Positions 45,671 through 58,041 of a stretch of DNA of 64,000 bases are shown one piece after another. A model generated the notes under the pieces. That model did not search any database and was not told the origin of the DNA. It was given only the letters and a program-made list of their open reading frames with translations. Made by a program: the position numbers and the translations under genes. Origin of the DNA: Rhodosporidiobolus odoratus (Eukaryota; Basidiomycota; Microbotryomycetes; Sporidiobolales; Sporidiobolaceae); NCBI GenBank assembly GCA_034387635.1, contig JAOANU010000001.1:1364001-1428000 (forward strand). Direction: 5' to 3'. Positions within the stretch are counted from its first letter, which is position 1, and each line of letters opens with the position of its first letter.

Positions 45671-48600
45671 TCAGACGCGCTGACCGCGCATGTTGAGGCC
45701 GAACAGACCAGCGAGATCGGCGACGGTGAGCTTGCCGAGTTCTGCGTAGGTGAAACGACGGTCAGCTTGTCACAATCGATGTGAGAACGACATTACGCAC
45801 TGTGGCCGTCGCCCTCGCCGAACGCAGCATCAGCGAGACCCTGCTTGCGCTTCTGAAGGTCGAGGATGCGCTGTTCGACCGTTTCCTTGATGGTGAGGCG
45901 GTCACTGGCAGGAGGGGAAGGTCAGCTCAGACCCGACGAGAGGTATACGGACGGAAACGCACACAAAGACATCCCTCGTTTGACCAATGCGGTGCACACG
46001 GTCGAAAGCTTGCTGCTCGACAGCGGGAGACCACGCGAGATCTGCAAAGATGAAAAGCAGAATGAGCCAAGAGCGGGACAGTCGATGTCTCCCGAAAACT
46101 GCGTACCGAGAGCAATGATGCGGTTGGCGCGAGTGAGAGTCAGACCGACACCACCAGCCTTGAGCGAGACTGCGATGGTCGAGGAGGAGTCAGCAAAGCA
46201 TGGATGGGAGAGATCGAGGATGGACAAAAGGGCGGGAGAGCAGCTCACGAAGCATGATCTTGCACTGCAGGTCAAGAGGCTGAAGGAGTCAGTGCCGAGT
46301 AAGCCGACGGGGTGAGCTGAATCCAACAGAGACGCACCTTCTTCGACTTTTTCAAGACGCGCAGAGACTCGTCACGCGCAGCGCGATTCATGTGCCCCTG
46401 GTACCGAGTGGTTTTGTGACCCTTGCCTTCGAGGAAAGTCTCGAGCAGATCGAGCGCCGATGTGAAAGAGCTGATGATGATGACCTTCTCGTCGGGGTTC
46501 GTTGCCTGGAACGCCTGGATCTTCTCCAGGACCCAGGTCATCTTGCTCGATGGCTCTTGCTGCAGCAGCACGAAGAGGACGAAGGCGATGTGTCAGCTCA
46601 GCGATAATGGTGGAAATTGTGGACCACGCACATTCTGCATGAAGTCCAGCTCGAGGGCCGACTTCTCCTTAGCCTTGCCCTTCTTCTTGCTGCTAGAACT
46701 GGGTTCCGGCACTTCCTCAGCCTCGCTGTGCTCATCGTCGCTGTCTTGGATGACGCGGCGATTGGGTTGAATCGGCGCCTTCTTCTTCTTCTTGCCGCCA
46801 AATGACATGGCGTCGTCCTCTTCGTTGTCGTTAACGATAAAGCCTCCGAGGGTGTCATCCTCGTTGTCGTCCACAGCCATCTCGTCGTCGCCAGTAGCGG
46901 TAGCCAGTTCGAAGTCGCTCGGCTCGAACGCGGCGAGGTTGTAGAGCTAGGGACAGGAGGGAAGGGTTAAGTTTGCGGTTCAGCAGCAGCAGAAATGGAA
47001 ATTCGCACCTCGTCGAGACCAACAGGTTGGCGGCAGCTACAGCGAGGATGCGGCATGAGTACGCCACCAAAGGCCTATAGGAGAAGATAACGCACAGTGG
47101 GCAAGGGCGCTGAGTGGCCTTGCACTTCTTGCCGGCGCCTTGGTCGTCGTGGTCCTCGCGAGGAGGAGCAGCGATGAACTCCTCCGCGCACGGCTTGCAG
47201 AAGACGTGCCCACAGCGAGTAACGATAGCCCCTGAGTTAAATGGATCGAGAATGAGCGGTCGGAAAGCCCGTGGGAGAATGGCAGAAAAAGCGCACCATT
47301 CTCGTTCTGCTCCGGCGACTCCATACAGACAGGGCACTCGTCATCGGCTGCTTCTCCTCCCGCCTTCTCGGCATTGATGCGCTCGAGCACGAGGTCAAGG
47401 CGCTGTTTCTTGACCTTGCGGACGAAGTCCATGCTGACTTCGTCTGCGGCGCGAGAGACGACTTCCTTGAGTGCCTCCGTCGCCTCTTCCTTCTTAGCGA
47501 GCGTTTGCTCGGCTATTGGTGCGAGTGCAGAGAGCTATCAGCCAGAGAGTGACGATAGCGCAGCGAAAAGCTTGACTTACCGTCAGCGACAAGGCAGGGG
47601 TGGATGCAAACTGTGCGACAAGACGGAGTAAGCAGGCTTGCGACGAGCAGGCAGAGAGGCAAAGGAGTACATACCTTGACGGAGACGAAGAAGCATGACG
47701 AGGACCTAAACACGAGAAAGCAAGGCGGTGAGGGATGTATAAGAAAGCGGAAAAAGACGCGATCGTGGCATACATGCGAATAGCTGCGACAATACACGGA
47801 GCGTCAGTGCCGAATTATGAGAGGAAGGGAACGAAGGAAACGCACTTCTTCATGACGGTTCCGCTCCTGAGGAACTTGTCTATGTGACGAGAATGGAAGA
47901 TCGATTAGTGGCTCGCAGCAAACGCAACAGGGACTGGGCTTACTGAACTTCTGCTGCGCCTTCGACTCGATCATGGTGTCTACATGGAAAAGCTCGAGTA
48001 AGCAAGGAAACCTGAAGACGGAAGGGGGAGAAGCCCACAGATCTCGCGCTCCTCCGGCGAGAAGTCAATCTCGCGAAGGTCAACATTCTTTTCCTTGAGC
48101 TTGATGAGCTCCTGGCCGTCAAGCTTCGAGGTCTTCTTGCGACGCAGCATACAGGTGCGAAGGACGGCCTGCGCCTTCCTTCCTGCGATGTCGGGGGACT
48201 TCTTTTCGTACGTTCCGACTTGAACGGAACCCTGGGTGTCAGCAGCCTACTCTGTTCCAGGATACAGAGGAAAGACGTACTGTGGGCACGGAAGTGACTG
48301 TACTCGTACCACGGCTTGATTTGGAGGAAGCGAAAAAGAGCGTAAAGGTCGGTGAGCGAGTTCGTCACTGGCGTTCCGGCTGTTATAAGGCGGAGTGTCA
48401 GTTTGACTTGCAACACAGGAGTACGTAAGAGACAGAAATGACGCACTGAGCGCCCAACGGTAGATAGAGTCGAGCTCGCAGCATGCCTTGCTGATCTGGG
48501 TGTTGCGGTTGCGGATGTTTTCTGCGAGGGAGGAGGAAGGTCAGCCGGCTTTCGAGCGAGCAGGGGTGATTGAAAAACGTACGAGCTTCCTGCAAAAAGA

Positions 48601-51194
48601 AGACAGGAGGTAAGCAAGCGTCGTTTTAGGAAGGGTGAAAAAGGCGAACGTCGAGGATGATCCTAAACCAGCTAATCTCGAGCAATGGTCCCCTCTTGCC
48701 AAGGTCGAGGTAGTCTTCCATGTCCCCACCGTCGGCCTTGGCCGCTTTCGCCGCCTTCTTGATGGCCGCCTCCTCGTCCGGGTATTCGCCCACGAGGGTC
48801 TGGTAGCTGGTCAGGACAACGTCGTACTTCCTGAGCTTTTTCGCAGTGTACTTGTGGCGCTCGGGACCTACAACGCAGCAATGTTGAATCAGTCAGAGCA
48901 AGAGAAAGACCGGAAGGAAACGGAGCAGCGTACCGTGGTAGATGCACACGGAAAGATAACCAGCCTCGACCTTCTCCTCAATCTCCGACTTCCACTGCTC
49001 AAGCAGGGCAACGGGAGCCACGATGAGAGTACTCTTCTCGTTCTTGTCCTTGGACTGCGTGCAGAGCATGGCGGCGATGGCTTCGACCGTCTTGCCGAGA
49101 CCCCTGTGTGAGCAAAAACGAATGAGATTCGGGAAGACCATAAGGACTGGCACGAGCAACGCACATCTAGCGGAAGGAAGAGCCCAAGCAATCGGCGAAG
49201 CACAGTAAGCAACGACTCCATACGAGAAAAGTGGAAGAAGCCGCACCTCATCACCCAAAATCCCACCGTACTCATGCCCCTCCTCCTGCGCCTTCATCCA
49301 CGCCACCCCGATCAATTGATGCGGCATCAACGTAATGTTCATGTGCGGAAGCTTGTCCTGCTGCGACTTGAGACCAATCTTCTCGGCTGCCTTGTTGACA
49401 TTCTCGTTTCCTTCGAAACCTTCGCCTTCGGTCGCGCGCTGGAGGAACTTGTCGAACTGTTGGTATCGAGGAGAATAGCCATATAAGAGGCGAGGAGGGA
49501 AAGTCGAGAAGGTCGTCAGCGTTCGCTCTTCTTCATGCCTGCAAGCCAGCTAGAGGGAATGAAGGCAACTTACGTCCTCCTTCGAGACATTGCCAACCTG
49601 ACCCCACATCCTCTCCTCATCCGAGTCGTAGCCGTCCGCGCCAGGCATCCCAGGCATCCCCGACCCCGGCAGCTGGATGCTAGAGAGGGCGTCCATAGCC
49701 CTCGCCATCGGGTCGTTCGCCAGCGCCCTGGCACGAGCGAGCGCAAGCGGGTCTGACGGTCCAGCGACGGCGTTAGGGTAAAGGCCTGGTTGCGGAACAG
49801 CGGGAACGGGGTATGCGCCGGGGACTTGTTGAGGGTGCGCTACACCGGGACGGGCCGCGGCGGCGGCTTGTGCTACGGCGGGAGCGATGGCTGCCGTCTG
49901 ACCAGGAGGGGGGTTGCCATGGATGCGCCTCCAGGCCGCTTCCTTCTGGACAAGTCCGTCGATTTCCCTGTTGGCCTGATCGTAGTCTGCATAGTCCGTC
50001 GCAGTTCGTTCCGCCGCCGGCGTGTCCTGATAGTCGCGGACGATCTCTCGCCAGCGTGCGAGCTTGTCGACGATACGTTTGTATTCGGCAGTGTGGGCGG
50101 AGGCGACGGGAGAGGGAGCTGAGGCATTCTGGACCTCAGCGAAGACGCCTGGCTCGGGGGCTAACCTGGGCTTTTTGTCGACAATGTCATCGGCGAAGAC
50201 GTCGCCCGCCGAGGAGCGAGCCATGAGGTCGGACTTGCGCTTCTTGGGGGGAGCGGCGCCGTTTGAGCCGGAACCCGAGGCGATGGGGGAGAAGTCCATC
50301 GAGTCGACGGCGGGCTTCTTGTCCTGAGAGGCGGAGCTGGTGGCGAAGGTGCTGGTGGCGGGGCCCGGAGTGCCGAAACCTTTCGATGAGCTAGTTCCGG
50401 CTTTGCTGGACGAGCCGGACTTGCGCTACAAGCGATTGAGCAGCCAGAAATAGGTCAGGATTGGCCTTCGCAACAAGCAGCGACGAGGACGTACGATGGG
50501 AGCAGGAGGCGCAGCAGCCTTGATCCTCTGCAGGGCGCCACGGAGTGCGTCAACATGCTGCAAAGCTAGGTCAGAGTACGAGAGACACGAGGAAGAAAAA
50601 CGCACTTCATCGTTTGTAACGCGCGTATTGCGCGAGATGACATGTTCAGGATTGTTCTTTATGTGTTCCTCGTACTTGAAAAGCGAGCCGAAACCTCTTT
50701 GGATACCTCCGTCGGGTAGGGCGGGGTGCGGCTCGAGGAGGATCTCGGCAAAGCAGGATTCTTCCATGCAAACGAGTTGGCTGTGCAAAGGAGAGAACAA
50801 CGCTTCAACCTCGCCTGCCTGTCGGCCGAAGACTGAAGGGAAGATGCGCACCCATAAGTCTGACCGGGCGTAGTCTCGAGGACGAAGTTGGAATCTACCA
50901 ACGCGGGAAAGCGTAACACACGAACGATAGGAGCCAAGTCAGCACAGGCCTCGACACCCAGCAGGATCGAGACTGACCGTAAGGGTTCGTGCGAAGGAAC
51001 CTATCGAACTCTGGTACGAGAGAGTCCTCGGTCGCCGAGAGCTGCGAGAGTAAGAAGATGTCAAGAAGGCGTTTGGGTCGCGTCGTCGGACAGACGTCAG
51101 TAGGGCTCACAGACGCGTACAAGGGAGACGAGAGACGTACATTATCCTTTCCTAGGACTTTGCAGACCAGTTCGCGTCCCGTGAGGGGCGCCAT
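45671..51194 (-). CDS. SNF2-family ATPase with inserted RING finger, ULS1/RAD16 type
   Basis: Starts MAPLTGRELVCKVLGKDN. The N-terminal third is Pro/Ala-rich with KSDLMARSSAGDVFADDIV. The motor begins LMPHQLIGVAWMKAQEEG, with motif I DEMGLGKTVEAIAA, motif II ILDEAQNIRNRNTQ and motif III YRWALTGTPVTNSLTDL. Between the lobes lies a C3HC4 RING (CPVCMESPEQ, then VTRCGHVFCKPCAEEF and RPCPLC), then an acidic, Lys-rich insert (VIQDSDDEHSEAEEV). The second lobe has VIIISSFTSALDLLETFLEG, LVSLKAGGVGLTLTRANRII and AFDRVHRIGQTRDVFVDRL. It ends FGLNMRGQRV. A RING between lobes and DEAQ box indicate the RAD5/RAD16/ULS1/HLTF group; no HIRAN domain is seen, so ULS1-like (SUMO-linked translocase) is favoured. 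About twenty short introns. Nuclear. Confidence 0.92.
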
Positions 51195-51756
<562 letters not shown>

Positions 51757-54700
51757 TCAAAGCGCCTCAACTTCCTCCACAAACTCCCTCACCAGTTCTT
51801 CCAACTCTTCCACCATCCCTTTGCGATCCCACTGCGCCCTCAACCGCCAGACCGTATCAAAGCACGCCGCCCGAAGCTGCTCGAGTTGATCGACGTTGAG
51901 GGAAGAAGTGCGATCAACGAGGAGAGAAGCAAAGGCGTCGACTTGGAAGGAATCGAGGATAAAGTCGGGGAGGGGAGGAGGGGTCGCAGCCATTGGGGTT
52001 GGGGTGCGGGTGCTAGAGACTTCGGGCTCTTGCTCGCCTTGTGTTGCCGCTCCATCTTGCGAAGGGCCAGGGACAGACGCCTGCTCGACAGAAGCGGATC
52101 GGCGCAGCTGAGAATCGGGGATGAGGGTACCGTTCGCGCCAAGCGGAGCGGGAGTTGGCGTTGTCTCCCTCGAAACGGCGCCGTTCGAGGCAGCGAAGGG
52201 AAAGGCGCGGAGATTGGCGTCGCCGTTCGTTTTGGCGGGTGAGGGAGAGAACGGGTTGGCGGCAGCGGAAGGACCGGGAATTGCTCCGGTGAGGAAAGAG
52301 ACAGATCCGGGTGCATGCGCAGGGAGGGATGTAGCGGGCTGAGCGACAGGACGAGGAGATATGGAAGGTGCTGAGCCGACGGGCATGAAAGGAGCGAAAT
52401 CCGGGGCGGCAAAGGGGTTTTGCTGTGCGGGAGCTTGCGAGAAATGGGAGGCAGCATCGGTAGTGGTAAAGGTGGGTAGGGCAGAATGCGAAGTCGGGTT
52501 GAGCAGGTCGTTGAGCGTAGCGGAAGGCGGTGTGAGGACGTTGCCGTTCGGCAACGGAATAGGCCCGCTTCCCGACGCGACTGCCTGGCCGTCAGCCAGA
52601 TCAACGGCAGCAACCCCGTCTTCACCATCCTGTCGAGGACGCTTCGGTGGACCTTGGCCATCCTCCTGCTCGATCCCCTCCATCGCGTCTCCCTCGCCGT
52701 CCTCCCTGACCCGCTTAAGCTGCCTCTCTCCCTCACCTTCTTCCCCTGCGGTCTCTCCCACCGCCACTCCTTGTACAACCTCAACCTCATCCTCCTCTCC
52801 CGGACCAGCTGAACGATGCCTCGCGTTCAGCCCCCCAGCAACCGCCGCCTCTTTCGCCGCCGCAATCATCCCATCCGCGGCAACCTCGCCACCCTTCCCC
52901 CTCTTCTTGTCCTTATCCATCCTCTGCTGATCCCTCCCCTTATCCCTCATCCTCATGGCCATCTTCTCACATTCCGCTCTGAAATTGGTATCAAACGTCT
53001 GATCCAGCATGACCTTGACATGGTTGACCATTTGACCCGCTCGAATCGGGGCCTCCCCGTCATTCTCCATAATCTTGTTCACTTCGGCATTGTGTTGGAT
53101 TCGGAGAATGTCGGTGACGAAGTCGTCCGGGGTGTAGTAGTAACCTTTGTACAGGTCCGAGTGCATCGAATCGAGGTCGACGTTGTGGTAAGGCTGAGTT
53201 CCAAGACCCGTGACCGTTTCGCCCTTTCTGTGCTGCTCTGCCCGCCACTCTAGATCGTCCTGCTTCCAGTCACGCTGCTCCGACACATATAGAGGTCAGC
53301 CTCGTCGCAGAGATGGCTTAGAAATGAAGAAGTAGACGCACGTAGTAACACCGCTGGAAACGCTTGTACCTTTTCTTCAATTCCGCCAACACCGGACCGA
53401 GCTTCCACTTGAGGTACTCGAGCAGGCGAAGGTCGTTCTGCTCCTGCTGAGCGAGTTCAGCAGCGGTCGGTTCTCGAGGCGGAGGAGGCGGCGCAATCGG
53501 AAGCTTCTCGAGCACCCGTCTGCGGCGAGGAACCGCATCGGGGTACTCATTTGGTGGACGACGGATGCCGGCGAAAACATTAGCGAAGAAGTCGCGTCGT
53601 TGGTCCTGCGAAACACACATGCGAAAGAACCAAATAAGCTGGGAAACGGGACAGAAACGTAGTTCGGCCTTACCGGTCCCGGCTTTCCAAGCACCACCCT
53701 GTTCCCCTTAACAAACCCAAACCAACTCCTCGCATCCGCCGGTAAATCCGAAACCTGCCCATCCACGATAGCCAACAACAGAATCGGATCCGACGGATCC
53801 AACCCATCCAACAACCCTTTGATCGTAGCCCTCACCGTCTCCCCTACTGAAGTACACCAACTCGAAAGCTGGGGAATGAAGAGGATACTGGGTTTGTGAC
53901 GTTTTGCTTCGGTGAAGAGTTGAACGCAGGAGGCTTCCATGGTGCGGGTTGAATCGGAGACGAGGGTTGCGAGGTCGAGGGATTGGACGTGGAAGCCTTC
54001 GAGGTGGTGTAAGACGGCGGCGGCGACGTAAGGTTGACCCTGACCGGGTTCACCGCAGATGAGGAGGCGCGGGCGGTAGACGCGAAGAGTCTCGAAGGCT
54101 GTGGAAATTGCAGCGTGAGCACCGACATTCAGGCGCGAGGAAAAGGACCAGACAAGCGTCAACGTACCCTGCATCATCTTCTCCTTCTCAAACCCGCCCC
54201 CTTCCTCCACAAACTCGGCCTCTTCCAGCACACTAATCTTCTTAACATCCGGCAGTACCTTCTTCAATGCCTCCTTTGCGTTCTCGAGCGCGTCTGCGAG
54301 AAGTGGGACGAGCTGCGGTGGGAGAGGAGCGGCGGAGGATGAGGTCGACCGGGCGGTTGAGGGGATCAAGTCTATACGCGTTCAGAGAAACGGTCAGCGG
54401 GCGGAAAGGGCGACGGGACAGCAAGCGACGCACTCTTTTGTGATAGCACAAAGTCCCTAGCTGTTACTCCAATCTGCTCAGGCTTGATAAGCAACCGGTC
54501 GTTGGTTTTGTAAATCTGAGGGTAAGTTCGCTGAACAGCGTTGAGCGCAGCCTCCGTGCACAATGCCTGACGAGCACAACGCGGTCAGCAATCTGACCAC
54601 ACGCAGTGAGCACCTCGAAACCGCGAGGAAAGGCTCAGCAGTCGGCGCACCCTCAAATCCGCTCCACCATACCCTTTCGTGATCTTAGCCAACTCATCCA

Positions 54701-57700
54701 AGAACGTCCCCTCCAATCCAGGTTTCCACCCATTCGTATGAATCTCCAATATCTTTCTCCTCGCCTCGACATTCGGCAAGGGGAAATAAAACTCCCTATC
54801 AAACCGTCCTGGACGACGTAAGGCGGGATCGATGGCGTCTGGTCGATTTGTGGCGCCGATGATGATTACTTGACCGCGGCCGTCCATGCCGTCCATGAGG
54901 GCGAGGAGTGTCGAGACGATCGAAGCGTGGATTTGCTCTTGCTTGGAGGAACGGACCGGGGCTAGACCTGTTCATGGTTGGTTGTTTGGGATACCGCGTT
55001 TGAGAAGGTCAGCCTGGCTAATTTCTCCTTCGCTCCTCGTTGGGGACGGGAGTTGAGCAGACACAGAGATGGTGGAGGGCGAGCGGGAATAGAAGAGCAA
55101 AGGGGCAACGCACCATCGATCTCATCGAAAAATATAATACTGGGTTGACAAGCCCTTGCCTCCTCAAACAGCAACCTGAGCTGCCTCTCGGCCTCTCCGA
55201 CCCATTTCGAAAGACAGTCGGCACCTTTGCGCATGAAGAAAGCTGCGTGACGCATTCGTATCGAAAACTCAGTCTCCCTTGCTTGGCCAGGCATCAGGGT
55301 TTGGGAAAAGCGGAAGATGGACGGGCAAAACGCACATATCTTCCGTCCCTCCGTGCTGCAACTCGCTGCCAAAGCCCTTGCCAACAAGGTCTTACCAGTT
55401 CCAGGCGGACCGTGGAACAGCACGCCTCTTGGAGGGGTAATGGCGAAGCGTTCGAATACTTCGGGGTAGAGAAGGGGAAGGGAGACCATTTCTTTGAGTT
55501 GTTGGATATGGGAGCCGAGGCCGCCGACGCTGTCGAAGGAGATGGAGGTCGGCACGCCGAGGGGGTCCGTGTCGGCCAGAGCTGAATATAACAACGACAA
55601 TCATAATCAGCTAATGCACCACAGCTAGGGGAAAGTCAGAGGTAGAAAAGAAAGAACGAGTCCAAACGCACCGGCTGCATTCCCCACCTTTCCCATATTG
55701 CTCGGCGCGCCACTGCCAAAGTCCATGCCTCCACCAGCGAGCATCCCTCCTCCGCCTGCGCCCATCGCCCCAGCACCGGAAAACAAGGCATTCTTCCGAG
55801 GCGAGTTAAGCGGGTTTGAGGGCATGTCGTCGTCGTCGGACTGCGCACCGTCATGCCCACAATCAGTATGAGACGGACACTGCAGCAGAGAGGGAGGTAA
55901 AACGCACGGAATCGCTCGGCTGACCACCGTCGGGGTACAACTCGGCCCACATCGCTCCCGTCATATTCGCCGGCAAGCCCGCAAACGGATTCCCATCCTG
56001 ATCCATCCTCCTCCTCCCCACCCCTTTGCCCTTATCCTTCTTCCCCTTTGGCGCCTCAAGCGGCGGCAAAGTATAGTAATTCACCTTGGGCTTGTTTCGC
56101 AATGTTCGTTTGGCGGGCGCACCACCTCGATCGTCACCGTAGGCGGATTCTTCAGATTCGTTGGCAAGGTCGAGCATCTCGTCGTCCGTAGTGACGTCGC
56201 TTCCCCCTTCGTAGGATTGGTCCGCCGCCGAAGCTCGACGAGAGTTTCGCGTCATGCGAGGTTTGGGTCGAGAAGGTTGAGTTAGGGACTGACGCGCCTG
56301 TTCGCCGCGTTCTCGGAGGGCGCGTTCTTGACCTCGGGTTGAGCGGCGAGTAGCAGAGGCGTTGCGGGTGCGAGGGCGGGCGCCGTAAGCCTCATCGCCG
56401 TCCTCTCCATCGAATCCGCCGTCCTCTTGCTCGACATAGTCCCCTCCATACACGTTTCCTCCACCGCGTCTAAGCCCTCGCCGCCCACCAGCAGGCTTGA
56501 CTTCTTCCTCATCATCCTCTCCGTAGAACTGCGGGCGTTTCGTCGTCCGACCGGAAGCAGTGGTGGTGGTGATACGCTGGGGGACGTGCGATCCATACTC
56601 GTCCTGTTCCTCCTCATCGCTCGAGAGGACCATCCGGGAGTTCCGAGCTCGGGGTCGCAGCGAGCGTCCGCCAACGACTTCCTCCTCTTCCTCCTGCTGC
56701 TGGTGGTACCCTCCATCTCCGACCGCACCGGGGTCATACACCTCACCTGGTGCGATGCTGTTCTCGCCGGCGCACCCCGAACCAGCGAGAGCACCGTACT
56801 CGGCATGCCCATTCTGCATGCCCTCGGCTCCTTCGTCGACCTCTCCCGGCGCGTCCTGCTCCTCCCCTTCCCCGTCTCCTTGTGCCTCTTGATCGTGGTC
56901 CGGGATCCGGAATGTGAGCTTGAGTCCCGTCCTGACTGGCTGCTGTTGCTGCTGCTGTTGATCGCCCTGGTAGTATCCTCCGGCGCCGACCTGCTGAGGC
57001 TGAGCGGCGTAAGCCTGCGCGGGCGGAAGCGGGGGCAACATTCCTTGAACCTGCATCGGCCACTGAGGTTGACCTGGCTCGTACGCTCCCTCTCCCTCGT
57101 CTGCACCCTCTTCTTCTTCTTCTTCTTCTTCTTCCCCCTGAGCGTCTTGGTCGTCGTCATCGTTCTGTGCGTCCTGTTCCTCGGGCTGCTGGTACCCTCC
57201 GTCGCTGTCCTCCCCGTAGGCGTCCTCATTGTAGGATACCCTGCCCCGTCCCCTCCCGCTCCTCCTCCCTGCTCCGTCGGCCTGCAGTCCCTGTTGACCG
57301 GCGAGATCGTCCTCGTTGTACGAGAAGCGGTGAGCGAGGTTGGTGGTGTTGTTCGAGGAAGACGCGCCTCGGCTGGATCGGCGCGTCCGGGTCGAGTAGT
57401 TGGCCGTGGGTTGATACAGGTCCTGAGCTGCTGGATTGGCGGTGGTGGAAGCGGCGCGGGAGGAAGAGCGGCGAGTGCTACGAGCGGTCATGTCTTGCAA
57501 GGCAGAGCGGGGGAGGTAGTGTGATTGCTGTCGAGGAGGGAGAGGAGGGGCGAGAGAGGGAGCGGGAGGGTCGAGGGAAGGGTCGCGGTTGAGCAAGGCG
57601 GTGGCTGATTTCTTGAAGGGATTGAAGCAAGGGGAAGTGGGGAGGGGAACTGAAGGAGGAGGGGGAGGGGGAGGAGGAGGCAGTGGAAGTGGAGAGATGG

Positions 57701-57788
57701 GTTGCGGTTCAGTGGGGGCTAGCAGTGCAAGTGGATCTGGACAGGGATATGGATGTGGATAGGGATAGGATGGATCAGAGGTTAGCAT
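51757..57788 (-). CDS. YTA7: AAA+ ATPase with bromodomain, Yta7/ATAD2 type
   Basis: Nucleosome-linked AAA+ chaperone of histones H3/H4. The N-terminal ~600 residues are low complexity: Pro run, RG/acidic stretches, poly-Glu, poly-Gln and repeated Arg-Ser. AAA1 begins ISFDSVGGLGSHIQQLKEMV with Walker A GPPGTGKT, KGADCLSKWVGEAERQLRLL, Walker B SIIFFDEIDG and IIIGATNRPDAIDPALRRPG. AAA2 has LLICGEPGQGQPYVAAAV, in which the Walker A Lys is replaced, as is usual for the inactive second AAA of this family. The divergent bromodomain follows (NVDLDSMHSDLYKGYYYTPD, DFVTDILRIQHNAEV). The tail is Ala/Pro-rich, ending LVREFVEEVEAL. The longest frame starts at 57788; the ATG at 57491 (MTARSTRRSSSRAAS) is an equally good start. 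Nuclear. Confidence 0.93.
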
Positions 57789-58041
57789 CCCATTCCCGCG
57801 TCGATAGAGACGCGTTCAAACTCGAGCAGAGAATTTAGCTGCACGAGATTCGATTCATGTCGTCTCTCGAGGAGGACTCACGATCGAGGTCTTTGACAAC
57901 TGGGACTGGAGCTAGACTCTTGCAACGCCCCTGACACCCTCAAGCTGACCTACACGCGTGTTACCTTTCAGCCGCGTCTGCAGCACCCACGGCTTGCGCT
58001 GTTCCGTCTCCGCCCCACGTCCCTCTCCGACTGTATTGACC

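Noticed and set aside
56427..57524. Plus-strand open frame of 365 codons opposite YTA7
   Set aside because: Leu/Val-rich shadow of the acidic, Arg/Ser-rich YTA7 N terminus.
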